A DNA stretch of 64,000 nt from Gp1-AA122 sp036378535 (lineage in GTDB: Bacteria > Acidobacteriota > Terriglobia > Terriglobales > Acidobacteriaceae). Under the pieces are notes generated by a model that searched no databases, was not told the DNA's origin, and worked only from the letters and a program-made list of their open reading frames with translations. The stretch spans positions 8,057 to 72,056 of the forward strand of contig DASUWH010000044.1 of assembly GCA_036378535.1 (NCBI GenBank). The letters run 5' to 3'. Positions 34,537-42,911 of the stretch are shown piece after piece (within the stretch, counting starts at the first letter, position 1; every line of letters begins with the position of its first letter). Position numbers and translations under genes: made by a program.

Positions 34537-34821
34537 TCACGCCCGTTTTCGTCCAGACGTTCCCTCCGCTATATACATAATGTCGTGCTTGAAAATGAAC
34601 AGATTGGGAGAATCCTCGCGCGTGAGCCGGACCATGTTTTTGTCGTAATACTCGATCCACCCCTGCACGACTTCTCCATCCACCAATTTTATGGTGACCG
34701 GCTTTTGCTGCAGGCCCAGGTCTTTCAGGTAAGCGGATTCTTCGCAAGTATCTTCCGGAGGCGGGGCTTTTCCCCCGCCCTTACGCATGGGGCTCGGCTT
34801 TCCAGGTTCTCGAAAAGGCAT
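34537..34821 (-). CDS. divergent Hfq/LSm-like RNA-binding protein
   Basis: A 94-residue protein with a basic, Pro-rich N-terminus (1-28) and a single Sm-like domain (about 30-85). The Sm1 part is KPVTIKLVDGEVVQGWIEYY, where Hfq has a hydrophobic V-x-I-x-L-x-NG-x-x-L-x-G pattern. The Sm2 part is NLFIFKHDIMYIAE, comparable with the VYKHAI motif of Hfq. Hfq helps small RNAs pair with mRNAs. The N-terminal helix that normally contacts RNA appears to be EESAYLKDLGLQQ. No other Hfq candidate is in the window. It may be the species' Hfq or a paralogue. Confidence 0.7.
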   Translation of the reverse strand: MPFREPGKPSPMRKGGGKAPPPEDTCEESAYLKDLGLQQKPVTIKLVDGEVVQGWIEYYDKNMVRLTREDSPNLFIFKHDIMYIAEGTSGRKRA

Positions 34822-34921
34822 ACCTGCATTCTACACGCAGGCAAGGGCGTGGCCGGCGGCGGAAAAATTATTCCAATCGCAGCCAGCGGACGTAAAATTT
34901 CGATTCAGAATTGGGGGGCGT

Positions 34922-35233
34922 ATGAAACGCGCTGGTCTCCTCGCCTGTGTCTTAGTCCTGTGCTCCTCGTTGGCCCTGGCCCAAGGGCGGGCCTGGCCGA
35001 AACCGCCCGCACCGGCGGAAACCACCTCCGCACCGAAGCCCGTTCCAGATTCGAAAATCCGTGTGGACACAGTCCAGCTTCAGCGTGAGGCCCGCGAACT
35101 TTCCGACCTGGCCAGTTCGCTCCCGTCTGACATCGAGCGGGTCAATCACGGCCTGCTCCCGAAAGATACGATTGACAAGCTGAAACGCATCGAGAAATTA
35201 TCCAAGCACCTGCGAGGCGAGATCAGCCCCTAG
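34922..35233 (+). CDS. small secreted or periplasmic protein of unknown function
   Basis: A 103-residue protein whose ATG is preceded by a GGGGGG run at about 5 bases. A signal peptide (1-20, ending ALAQG) is followed by a Pro-rich linker and a helical region of charged heptad-like sequence from about 46 to the end (LQREARELSDLASSLPSDIE). The frame stays open upstream but without a plausible start. Similar small exported proteins are frequent in acidobacteria. I recognise no domain. It is divergent from the Hfq-like gene. Confidence 0.65.
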   Translation: MKRAGLLACVLVLCSSLALAQGRAWPKPPAPAETTSAPKPVPDSKIRVDTVQLQREARELSDLASSLPSDIERVNHGLLPKDTIDKLKRIEKLSKHLRGEISP

Positions 35234-35361
35234 CCAGCCGCACGGGAGTGAGACGAGGGAAAATGCGCCGGTTACACTCCGCGAAAGCCATGGGATCGCA
35301 TCGATCTACAGCCTGGAGCTTCTTTCCACTATCGTTGCACGAGCGCTACACCAACAAAAAA

Positions 35362-35384
35362 GGGGAGGGCCATCGGCCCTCCCC
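35362..35384 (-). terminator. rho-independent terminator of the TonB receptor gene
   Basis: A 10-bp perfect stem GGGGAGGGCC / GGCCCTCCCC has the loop ATC. On the minus strand it is followed by a run of six T and then GTTGG. It begins 21 bases after the receptor stop. Confidence 0.9.
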
Positions 35385-35404
35385 ACCAACAAGCAACTGC
35401 TCGT

Positions 35405-38400
35405 TTAAAATTCCCACCTCACCATCAGACGTCCATAGAACGGACGCTGAAACGCGGGTGGAATTCCTATGCTGCCGCTGCCGCGAGGTTTCTTGAAATC
35501 GAAGTTAGTAACGCCCAGTGAGGCATCCTGGAACTGGTCCTCACGTGTCAGCGTCTTCTGGTTGGCTACGTTGAACAGGTCTGCTCCGAAGTGCAGACGC
35601 TGTTTTTCCGTCAGCTTCCACTCGTAATCAGCGTGTACGTCACCCTCGCCCGTCGTTGGTAAGCGTCCTAGAGACCCACGACCTCCGAACGGAACCTCGC
35701 CGGCATTTCCGTACACGGGATGAGCCCTGAGATCGTTAAGCGGAGTTCCGGTTTCGATGCGGACCCCAGTGCCCAGCGTGAGGTTCTTCATGAACGTGCT
35801 GCTGAAAGTGTAGCTGATGAAGTTGTTGAAAATGTGGCGGCGATCCGTGTTCAGGAAGCCGATGGCAAACTGGTCCCCCAACACGCCCAATAGGCCTGGC
35901 GTAAAGTCAAACAGCGACGTAATCCCTGGATCGCTTTGGCCGTTGTCATTGCGGAATGCGCCTTCGTAGTTTCCTGCCAGAGTCGACCAGCGATAGTTGG
36001 TGCGCATCTGCCAACCCTTGCTGAAATTCTTCGTGATTTCAACTTCTGTCCCTTTGTAGATTCGCACCGGATTCGCCTGGCCATCCGGTTTCCCATCCGG
36101 CACAGCATTGCCAGCCACGCTGGGGTTGAGCACGCAGACACCGGATGTAACGTGCGTAAATGGGTTTTGGTATTGTCCGAAGGCCGCAGTGCTGGGACAT
36201 CCGGCCCCGCTGGGCGGCACGATAACTTCTTGGGGATTAGTGAAGATATCGAGCGAGCTGGACGGGTTACCAATAGCAAATTGCTGAACAATACCTGCTG
36301 CGAGATTCGCCTCGGGTGAGACTCCTGACATATCTTCGACGATCCGGCGCAGCTTGCGTTGCTGGTAGCGAACGCTGACCACGATTCCATGACGGAATTC
36401 GTGCTCAGCACCAGCAACATACTCATCCAGGTACATCATTTTCGTGCCCTTCGCGATAGCCTCGCCGGGTTGAGTGGCGAGAGCAAAGTACTGCGCGGCG
36501 CCGCCAAAAGCTCCCATTGCATGCGCGTTATCGATGGCCAGCGGAATCGTGCCGTCCGAGTTCACCACTAACTGACAAGGGTTGGCTCCGACGCCCGTGA
36601 GGTCATTGCAAGATGTGCCAGGGTTTGGGTTGGTGAATGGCGGCTGCCAGAACGCGAAGAACGAATCTTCTTCATTCCCAAGCGATCGGATTCCGGCATC
36701 CAAAGGTAGAGCGTAGTTGGTCCGAGCGAAGTTGCCATAAATTTTCGTCTTGCGGTCGCCCAGGGGGTCGATGGCCAAGCCGAAGCGCGGCGACCAGTTG
36801 TCCGTAAAGGTGTAGTGGACTTGCTTGATCGCGCCGGTGAGCGGGTCGCTGTACTTCTGCCCCTGAAGTGTCTGCTGCTCCCAGCGGTAGCCAGCATTGA
36901 CCGTAATATGCCTCCCGATCGCCCATGAGTCGCCTACATACGCGGCGTGGAAGTAGCCATGCGAATCAAATGCTGGCGAACTGAAGAACCCGCGGTTTTG
37001 CAACAACAGGACCTCGGTTTGGCCTTGGCCAGGTACATTGGCGAATACGCCGCTGCATCCCGAGTTGTCTGCGGGACCGGAGCTTCCCCCCGCACATCCC
37101 CAATCTGAAACCGGATCCAGTTCGTAAGACGCCGCGAACTCGGTAATCCCCGAGGGGAGACCAGAGTTGGCTGCGACCACGTCGGGAACGGTATAGTTTC
37201 CGCCGGTGGCCTGCCGTGTTCCGCTATAACGGCCTCGCTCATAGTTGTAGCCGATGCTGAAAGTGTGTTGGCCTAGAGCGTTTACCACTTTCTGGGTATC
37301 GAAGGCCAGGCGGTAGTTCTGACCCGAAGTATTCTCGTAATAGCCAAGACCTTGGCGGTTAAAGATGCCGGTGAGAGGCGTGCCCAAGATTCCATTTGCG
37401 CTGTTACCGTCACCGGCCCCGGTATTGTCGAATATTTGGGGAACATTCGGGGCGTTAGGCGTCTCTTTCAAATAGTTGTGGCCCCAAGAAAATGAGGCAT
37501 TGACCAACCAGGTGGGCGAAAGTGTCCCGTTGTAGCGGGCCACCCAGTTCCGCGTACCGTTGGAGAGCTTACTGAACGTGTTCGAACTGAATACATTCAA
37601 ACCGTAGTTCGGTCCCGCGCTGGTCTCGCGCGTCGGATCACCGAAAATGGATGTTTCCAGCACATGTTTGTCGCTCAGCTTATACGTTAACTTAGCAGCG
37701 TAGTCGTAGCTGATTTGGGGAATCGTGGTCTGGTTAGGAACCGGGAATCCGCTCACCAGATGCAGCGGCGCGAACCGGTCATACAACCGGTTCCACGACG
37801 GGTTAAAAGAACCGAAGAAGAAGAGCTTGTCCCGGAAAGGTGGAACATAACCGCCCAGTTCGGCGGCGACATCCCACTCTGCCTGATGAATCGCAGCGCC
37901 CTGCTGATTCAAGCGCCCGCTGTCGTCAGGGTTGAGGTGTCTCGCTTCGAACGCTGAAGGCTGGAAGAAGCCGCTGATCCCTCCGTGAAATTCGGTGCCG
38001 CCAGACTTGGTGATGATCTGTACGATTCCCCCCGTCGTCTTGCCGTATTGGGGTTCATAGCCACCCGTCTTTACGTCCACTTCCTTTACGAAGGATAGGT
38101 TGATTCCCGTGGCCAGCGGACCGTAGTTCCGCGAAAACACTCCGATCCCGCCGAAGGCGCCATCGGTAATGTTCACGCCATCGGCAATGTACTGGTTCTC
38201 CAGGCCGCTGCCTCCGGCGATCGACGGGTTTGCCGATCCTGTTCCCCCGCCTTCGTTCACCCCGGCAGCCGCGTAAAACAAACCCGTGACATTGCGAGCC
38301 ACCGGAAGCTGCGTATAAAAAGTGTCATTGAGGTTGGTGTCCAGCTTGGTGGACGCCTCATCCACTCCCACCGAGGTCGCCGATACCTCCACCGTTTCGG

Positions 38401-38749
38401 TCATGCCACCGGGCTGCAGGGTCAATTGCGCTCTTGAAGTACGATTGGCAAATACTTCCAGCTGTTTCACTTCGACGGTTTTGAAGCCCGTCTGCTCCGC
38501 TTTGATGGAATAGAAGCCGGGGGTTAGCAGATCGAACATGAACCGGCCTTCCGCGTCCGTGTTAACGCTTCGGTTGCCAATCGGCCCGGTCGCCGTAACC
38601 TTTACGTTCGGCACAACCGCGCCGCTGCTGTCGATCACCGTTCCACCGAGATTCCCTTTGACAGTCGATTCTTGTGCGATCAGATAGCTGCTGGAAAAGC
38701 ACAACACAAGAATGGAGGCGAGCAAAATACCGTGGGGGCGTTTGGTCAT
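35405..38749 (-). CDS. TonB-dependent receptor with carboxypeptidase-regulatory-like domain
   Basis: The 1114-residue outer-membrane protein begins with a signal peptide (about 1-25). A CarboxypepD_reg-like beta-sandwich follows (about 30-110; GGTVIDSSGAVVPNVKVTAT, EGRFMFDLLTPGFYSIKAEQ). The plug region (about 120-250) includes QYIADGVNITDGAF and VDVKTGGYEPQYGKTTGGIV. The remaining 850 residues are beta-barrel strands ending in RWEF with the terminal aromatic. This Oar-like architecture is greatly expanded in acidobacteria and is thought to import or bind large substrates. The ligand is unknown and no TonB/ExbBD gene is nearby. The strong terminator downstream indicates a single-gene transcript. 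Confidence 0.93.
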   Translation of the reverse strand: MTKRPHGILLASILVLCFSSSYLIAQESTVKGNLGGTVIDSSGAVVPNVKVTATGPIGNRSVNTDAEGRFMFDLLTPGFYSIKAEQTGFKTVEVKQLEVFANRTSRAQLTLQPGGMTETVEVSATSVGVDEASTKLDTNLNDTFYTQLPVARNVTGLFYAAAGVNEGGGTGSANPSIAGGSGLENQYIADGVNITDGAFGGIGVFSRNYGPLATGINLSFVKEVDVKTGGYEPQYGKTTGGIVQIITKSGGTEFHGGISGFFQPSAFEARHLNPDDSGRLNQQGAAIHQAEWDVAAELGGYVPPFRDKLFFFGSFNPSWNRLYDRFAPLHLVSGFPVPNQTTIPQISYDYAAKLTYKLSDKHVLETSIFGDPTRETSAGPNYGLNVFSSNTFSKLSNGTRNWVARYNGTLSPTWLVNASFSWGHNYLKETPNAPNVPQIFDNTGAGDGNSANGILGTPLTGIFNRQGLGYYENTSGQNYRLAFDTQKVVNALGQHTFSIGYNYERGRYSGTRQATGGNYTVPDVVAANSGLPSGITEFAASYELDPVSDWGCAGGSSGPADNSGCSGVFANVPGQGQTEVLLLQNRGFFSSPAFDSHGYFHAAYVGDSWAIGRHITVNAGYRWEQQTLQGQKYSDPLTGAIKQVHYTFTDNWSPRFGLAIDPLGDRKTKIYGNFARTNYALPLDAGIRSLGNEEDSFFAFWQPPFTNPNPGTSCNDLTGVGANPCQLVVNSDGTIPLAIDNAHAMGAFGGAAQYFALATQPGEAIAKGTKMMYLDEYVAGAEHEFRHGIVVSVRYQQRKLRRIVEDMSGVSPEANLAAGIVQQFAIGNPSSSLDIFTNPQEVIVPPSGAGCPSTAAFGQYQNPFTHVTSGVCVLNPSVAGNAVPDGKPDGQANPVRIYKGTEVEITKNFSKGWQMRTNYRWSTLAGNYEGAFRNDNGQSDPGITSLFDFTPGLLGVLGDQFAIGFLNTDRRHIFNNFISYTFSSTFMKNLTLGTGVRIETGTPLNDLRAHPVYGNAGEVPFGGRGSLGRLPTTGEGDVHADYEWKLTEKQRLHFGADLFNVANQKTLTREDQFQDASLGVTNFDFKKPRGSGSIGIPPAFQRPFYGRLMVRWEF

Positions 38750-39382
38750 ACTTGCTCCTTAGTTTTCTACAGAATGGATAATTCCGTTGGCTATAAACCC
38801 GGTCCCACAAACCGGTAGACAGTGCCCCACACTGCTTAGGAAAAGACGATGATCGCCTCAATGCATTTGTCTGACCGTTGTCTCCTGTGCCTGTTCCGAG
38901 TGCTTTTCTCTAATGTTTTCAGCGACTTAGCATAGTAAAACGTATCAACAGTTACGCATTTCCATAGGTCAACCCCTATGAATAAACGTATATCGGACAA
39001 AACTGTCCGTGTGGCGCGCACATTCCTGTGCGCGCTTTGGGGGGAATGACTCTTCCGCGTCAGAGGAGACCTGGGAAATCTGGGACAGACGGGACGTTCC
39101 CGAGTTCCAACTGAGTGCAGTCGAAGGACTGGAGGCCCGGGTGCCGGGTGCCCCACCCTCCCGCTTCAGCGGAGGGTGGGGAATGTCCTTTGACAAGCCC
39201 ATCTCTTCGTGTGGCACGGACATTCCTGTCCGCGGCCTTTATCCTGTCTCGGCACAGACGCGGGCAGGAATGCCCGCGCCACACACAGCAGGTTGTGATT
39301 TTCCGAGCTTTTCTATCCGTGCAAGCGCACGGAGCCGAGTTCTCGCAAAAGCGGCGAGACCCGGGACACCCCCGGGGCCGCC
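38750..39382. other. 633-base intergenic region with palindromic repeats, no gene seen
   Basis: This is the upstream region of the TonB receptor and the downstream region of the VWA gene. From 39003 on it is repeat-rich. GCGCACATTCCTGTGCGCGC lies near 39016. A hairpin around CCCCACCCTC / GAGGGTGGGG lies near 39155-39180. GGCACGGACATTCCTGTCCG lies near 39213, followed by the 39260-39285 palindrome shared with the glycosyltransferase gene. Open frames across it are short, overlap the repeats, and show no protein-like character. Confidence 0.6.
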
Positions 39383-40315
39383 CTACTGCCGTCCTTGCTC
39401 TTTCCAGCTGTAATATCCGGTGCGATGGCGGACGCCGTAGTTAGTGCTCTCCGGGACTCCGGCTACGCTTACCTGGATGCGCCGAAATTCCGAGTCGGCG
39501 AATTTTTCGGACGGATAGTAGGCGAGCAGATACTGCGTGCGCAGTTCATCGCTGATCTGGTGGAAGGCCTCATCGAGCTGCGATAACGACGCGGCGTAGA
39601 AATACTTCCCGCCCGTGTCCGACGAGAGTTGGATGAGGGCGTGCTCGCCGCCGGTATCGCGTCCGGCGCTCGATTCGACCGGCACCACAATGATGCTGTA
39701 TACGATGGCCTCGGCTTCCTGGGCTGCGCGCAAGGCTTGCTTGTAATCGGTTTTGCTGACAGTGTCGCCGCCGTCGGTGATCACCACCATGACTTTCCTG
39801 CCCTGGCGTGATTCCAGGGCCTGCGCCCCCAGGTACAGAGCGTCATAAAGGGCGGTTGCCGCCCCTAACCGGGGGTGATCGATCCCATGATCGATCCGTT
39901 TCAGGTCCGAGGTAAAGGGCACGATTTCACTGACCACTTCGCTGAACTCGTAAACCGACAGCCCATCCACCGGCCGTAAAATAGCGCCGGCAAAGCGGCG
40001 CGCTGACTGCAATTCCAACTGCAGGTCGCGGCGCGTGCTCAGGCTGGTATCGATCGCGAGCACGATGGAGAGCGGCAGGGCCGATTCTTTTTGAAAGACC
40101 GCTATCTTCTGCCCCCGTCCATCTTCCTTCAGATCGAAGTTCTCTTTCTTCAGGCTACCGACGGGCCGGCCGTGCTCGTCGGTGACCGTAACAAATACGT
40201 TTACCAGTTTGACGTCTACTTTGAGGGTGGTCGAAGGTTCCTGGGCACACGCCAGCGCACACATCGCGATCACCAGGACGATGGCAGCAGGTCTATGCAT
40301 TTGCAGGCTTGTCAT
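39383..40315 (-). CDS. VWA-domain protein of the acidobacterial VWFA-related type
   Basis: A 310-residue exported protein with a signal peptide to about residue 25 (ending ALACAQ). A short N-terminal beta domain follows, with VDVKLVNVFVTVTDEHGRPV and LKKENFDLKEDG. The von Willebrand A domain (about 80-285) has its MIDAS Asp-x-Ser-x-Ser in LAIDTSLSTRRD, plus VITDGGDTVSKTD. This layout is the VWFA-related Acidobacterial domain, a family of unknown function expanded in the phylum. Its ATG overlaps the moaDE stop, so it belongs to the speB-moaDE transcript, although no functional link is obvious. Confidence 0.9.
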   Translation of the reverse strand: MTSLQMHRPAAIVLVIAMCALACAQEPSTTLKVDVKLVNVFVTVTDEHGRPVGSLKKENFDLKEDGRGQKIAVFQKESALPLSIVLAIDTSLSTRRDLQLELQSARRFAGAILRPVDGLSVYEFSEVVSEIVPFTSDLKRIDHGIDHPRLGAATALYDALYLGAQALESRQGRKVMVVITDGGDTVSKTDYKQALRAAQEAEAIVYSIIVVPVESSAGRDTGGEHALIQLSSDTGGKYFYAASLSQLDEAFHQISDELRTQYLLAYYPSEKFADSEFRRIQVSVAGVPESTNYGVRHRTGYYSWKEQGRQ

Positions 40316-41028
40316 TTAGATGCGATGCGCCCTGAATGGCTGCCCGTGGCTCGCGGGACCTCCGCCGGAAACGGCTCGCCGTCCGCCCACACGGCGCCGT
40401 CTTCGAAGTACTCCTTTTTCCAGATCGGAACCGAGCGCTTAAGGGTATCGATAATCCAGCGGCAGGCATCGAACGCCGCCCCCCGATGCGCCGACGCCAC
40501 CACGATCAACACGCTGCTTTCTCCAATTTGCAGCCGGCCCAGCCGGTGGACAATGGCCACATCGCGCACCTTGAAGTCGAGAAGGGCCTGCTCCGCTAGT
40601 CCTTCCATCTGGGTGAGCGCCATTTCCTCGTAAGCTTCATAGTCGAGGTACAACGTGCGCCGTCCGCGGGTATTGTTGCGGACTATGCCGTCAAAGACGA
40701 CCACGGCGCCGTCTTGCGGCTGCTTAAGCCTTGCCACCACGCTCTGCGTATCAATTTTGTCCCGCACGATGAAGGCTTTGCCGGCGCCGCCGCTGACCGG
40801 CGGCAGCAGCGCAATTTCGTCGTTGGGGTGGAGCTGCACCTCCGGCCCCGCGTACTCCCGGTTTACCGACATGGCAAGCGATGGCAGCAGGTCCCTTAAC
40901 TGTGGAATGCGTTTCTCGTAATGTTCCAGCACATCGCCGAGCAAAGCGCCATCCCGGAGCGTGAGCGTATCCGCCCCGCAGCCCGCAACGTCCTTCAGCA
41001 TTCCAAAAAAAAGTACCCGTACCTGCAT
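40312..41028 (-). CDS. fused molybdopterin synthase, MoaD-MoaE
   Basis: The 238-residue protein joins both subunits of molybdopterin synthase, which converts cyclic pyranopterin monophosphate to molybdopterin using sulfur carried on the MoaD C-terminus. Residues 1-81 are MoaD (VRVLFFGMLKDVAG, ending LLPPVSGG with Gly80-Gly81). Residues from about 85 are MoaE (DKIDTQSVVARLKQPQDGAV, HRLGRLQIGESSVLIVVASA, VPIWKKEYFEDG with the active-site lysines). MoaD must expose its Gly-Gly to be thiocarboxylated, but here it is followed by AGKAF. A cleavage step, as established for mycobacterial MoaX, is therefore expected. The last 20 residues are a low-complexity tail. Confidence 0.9.
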   Translation of the reverse strand: MQVRVLFFGMLKDVAGCGADTLTLRDGALLGDVLEHYEKRIPQLRDLLPSLAMSVNREYAGPEVQLHPNDEIALLPPVSGGAGKAFIVRDKIDTQSVVARLKQPQDGAVVVFDGIVRNNTRGRRTLYLDYEAYEEMALTQMEGLAEQALLDFKVRDVAIVHRLGRLQIGESSVLIVVASAHRGAAFDACRWIIDTLKRSVPIWKKEYFEDGAVWADGEPFPAEVPRATGSHSGRIASK

Positions 41029-41030
41029 GG

Positions 41031-41882
41031 CTAGACTCCGGCAACCGTGCCACGCTGCACATCGCGCTCAGCAGCGATCATCTTCCCCAACATCTCCTTT
41101 AAAAGTTTAGCGGCGACGATTGCCGTCACGTTGGAAATATCCTGCGCGGGGTTGAACTCTACCAAGTCGGCTCCGACAATCTTCCCGGTGATTGCATTTA
41201 CATGCGCCAGAGCCTCTCGCACCGACATGCCACCCGGCTCGCGATGGGAAATGCCGGGCGCAAAGGCTGGATCCAGCACATCCATGTCGAACGAGATATA
41301 AACTGGACCCGCCACTTTCATCCGCTCCAAGGCAGGCAGGTCCCGCATCGGAATGATCTCCACTCCAAACTTCGCCGCCTGCTCGCGTTGATGCCCGTTC
41401 AAGGTGCGTATGCCGATCTGGATCAACCTCTTTGCCCGCCGCTCTTCCATGATGCGCGCAAACGGGCAAGCATGCGACATCCGGTTTCCGTCCAACTCGT
41501 CATACAAGTCTGGATGCGCGTCAAAGTGAATAATCGTCACTTCGGGAACGCGTTTTCCCATCGCCCGCATAATCGGCAGCGTAACCGAGTGATCCCCGCC
41601 CAGGCAGATGGGCCGCAGCCCTCGATCTACCAACTCCCCGACTCCTTCTTCGATGGTCGCAAACGCGTTCTCTATGAAACGCAAGTCACCCGCGTCCTGG
41701 AATATCCCCCCAGCGCCAAGGTCTACCCCGGATTCGGTCCAGTAATTTCCCGCACTCGAATGCAGCGCCGTTCGAATTGCCTGTGGGGCGCCCGCCGCTC
41801 CCCGCAGATACGAGGAGTTGGTGTCGAAAGGTATCCCCAAAATGACTGGTGTTCCCGGGACAGCGTCTACACTGAAACTCAT
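41031..41882 (-). CDS. speB: agmatinase/arginase-family ureohydrolase
   Basis: A 283-residue binuclear manganese hydrolase that removes urea from a guanidino compound, in SpeB's case agmatine to give putrescine. The metal ligands sit in GGDHSVTLP, HFDAHPDLYDEL and SFDMDVLDPAFAPG, followed by HREPGG. The ATG at 41882 has GGGGAAGG directly before it; the frame continues upstream to 41915 without good signals. Substrate preference (agmatine, arginine, guanidinobutyrate) is not decided by these motifs. moaDE begins 2 bases after its stop. Confidence 0.85.
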   Translation of the reverse strand: MSFSVDAVPGTPVILGIPFDTNSSYLRGAAGAPQAIRTALHSSAGNYWTESGVDLGAGGIFQDAGDLRFIENAFATIEEGVGELVDRGLRPICLGGDHSVTLPIMRAMGKRVPEVTIIHFDAHPDLYDELDGNRMSHACPFARIMEERRAKRLIQIGIRTLNGHQREQAAKFGVEIIPMRDLPALERMKVAGPVYISFDMDVLDPAFAPGISHREPGGMSVREALAHVNAITGKIVGADLVEFNPAQDISNVTAIVAAKLLKEMLGKMIAAERDVQRGTVAGV

Positions 41883-42003
41883 CCTTCCCCTAAGCTCCTG
41901 TCGTAGGCATAACATACACCCGCAGCTGACACCACGTCGCGCGGCCCATTCGGCGCAATTGCAGGCACCATGGCTGATAGGTTCACGAAGATCTTAAGAT
42001 CAC

Positions 42004-42286
42004 GGGAAACTCTGATTAAGTCTGATTTGTCATCCTGAGCGAGGGCGTAAGCCCGAGTCGAAGGACCCCCATGACTCTTCAACCGGGTACAGGCAAGTCA
42101 GGGAATTCTCACCGACCTCGTTCAGCTTGATGGTGCTGACCCCGCAAAACGCTGTAGTCCGTGAGAATGCCCTTCCACCTCGCGCTACTGCCCACGGTTG
42201 CGGGGTCCTTCGACTCCGTAGCTGCTGCGCTTCGCGCACCAGCCACTCCGCTCAGGATGACAAAGTAGACTTAATCAGAGATTCCC
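42004..42286. mobile_element. composite MITE-like element, 283 bp
   Basis: The ends are GGGAAACTCTGATTAAG and CTTAATCAGAGATTCCC. Inside, one TGTCATCCTGAGCG core points right from the left end and a second points left from the right end, giving a head-to-head layout. A further inverted pair GGGAATTCTCAC (42101) and GTGAGAATGCCC (42161) brackets the middle. Neither flank has TA. It fills most of the 489-base gap between speB and marR, and the promoter of marR begins about 50 bases after its right end. Confidence 0.75.
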
Positions 42287-42334
42287 CAGGCAGCCTGGGA
42301 AACCTGGAATGGGAAAGGATCTCAAGCCGTCGTC

Positions 42335-42363
42335 TTGACAATAGTCGTTATAACGAGTAATAT
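42335..42363 (+). promoter_or_regulatory. sigma70-type promoter of marR with operator in the spacer
   Basis: TTGACA (42335-42340), a 17-base spacer, and TAATAT (42358-42363) give a near-consensus promoter. The spacer holds the perfect 12-bp palindrome TCGTTATAACGA (42345-42356), a likely MarR binding site that would block RNA polymerase. The expected start site is about two bases before the ATG at 42372, so the message may be nearly leaderless. Confidence 0.85.
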
Positions 42364-42371
42364 CTGATCGA

Positions 42372-42836
42372 ATGAAACAGACGCCACATGCCGACAACAA
42401 GCCCAAGATGGCTCCCTGTGCTGAAGAGACAGCCTTCGTCGACCTGCTGCGTACGACTGACCTCCTGTCCCGGCACTTGGCGCCGGTGTTGAAAGCCGAA
42501 GACCTTTCGTCTACCCAGTACAACGTCCTTCGCATCCTGCGCGGCGCGCTGGAAGGGCTGCCTTGCGGGGAGATTGGCAACCGCATGATCACCCGCGACC
42601 CCGATATCACCCGACTGCTCGATCGCCTGGAAAAGCGCGCCCTGATTTCGCGCCGCCGCGACACCAAGGATCGCCGCACGGTTTTGACGCGGATCACCGC
42701 GGAGGGGCTAAAGACCCTGGCCCGACTCGACGAACCTGTGCAAACTGCTCATCGTCAACTACTTGGCCACCTGGGACGAGCCCGGCTGCAGGCTTTGGCG
42801 GACCTCTTGCGCCTGGCCCGCGCCAAGGCGGCTTGA
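42372..42836 (+). CDS. MarR-family transcriptional regulator
   Basis: A 154-residue winged-helix dimeric repressor. The recognition region is around GEIGNRMITRDPDITRLLDR, followed by the wing KRALISRRRDTKDRRTVLTR, both typical of MarR proteins that respond to phenolic or oxidising compounds. The N-terminus has Cys17 (APCAEE). The gene has no Shine-Dalgarno sequence, fitting the promoter position. It is probably autoregulated through the palindrome in its promoter and also controls yceI and pirin downstream, where a 10-of-12 match to the operator lies. Confidence 0.92.
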   Translation: MKQTPHADNKPKMAPCAEETAFVDLLRTTDLLSRHLAPVLKAEDLSSTQYNVLRILRGALEGLPCGEIGNRMITRDPDITRLLDRLEKRALISRRRDTKDRRTVLTRITAEGLKTLARLDEPVQTAHRQLLGHLGRARLQALADLLRLARAKAA

Positions 42837-42841
42837 TTTTT

Positions 42842-42881
42842 TTGGCAATATTATTTGTTGCAACGAATATCGTGATAACGC
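42842..42881 (+). promoter_or_regulatory. promoter and second MarR operator before yceI
   Basis: TTGGCA (42842-42847), a 17-base spacer, and GAATAT (42865-42870). TCGTGATAACGC (42870-42881) overlaps the end of the -10 element and the start region. It matches the marR operator TCGTTATAACGA at 10 of 12 positions. Confidence 0.75.
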
Positions 42882-42911
42882 ATCTAACCCAGACGAGAAA
42901 GGATATCTACT

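Noticed and set aside
38939..39382. Short open frames in the TonB-receptor upstream region considered as small genes
   Set aside because: They run through palindromic repeats in several frames and have neither ribosome sites nor protein-like composition.
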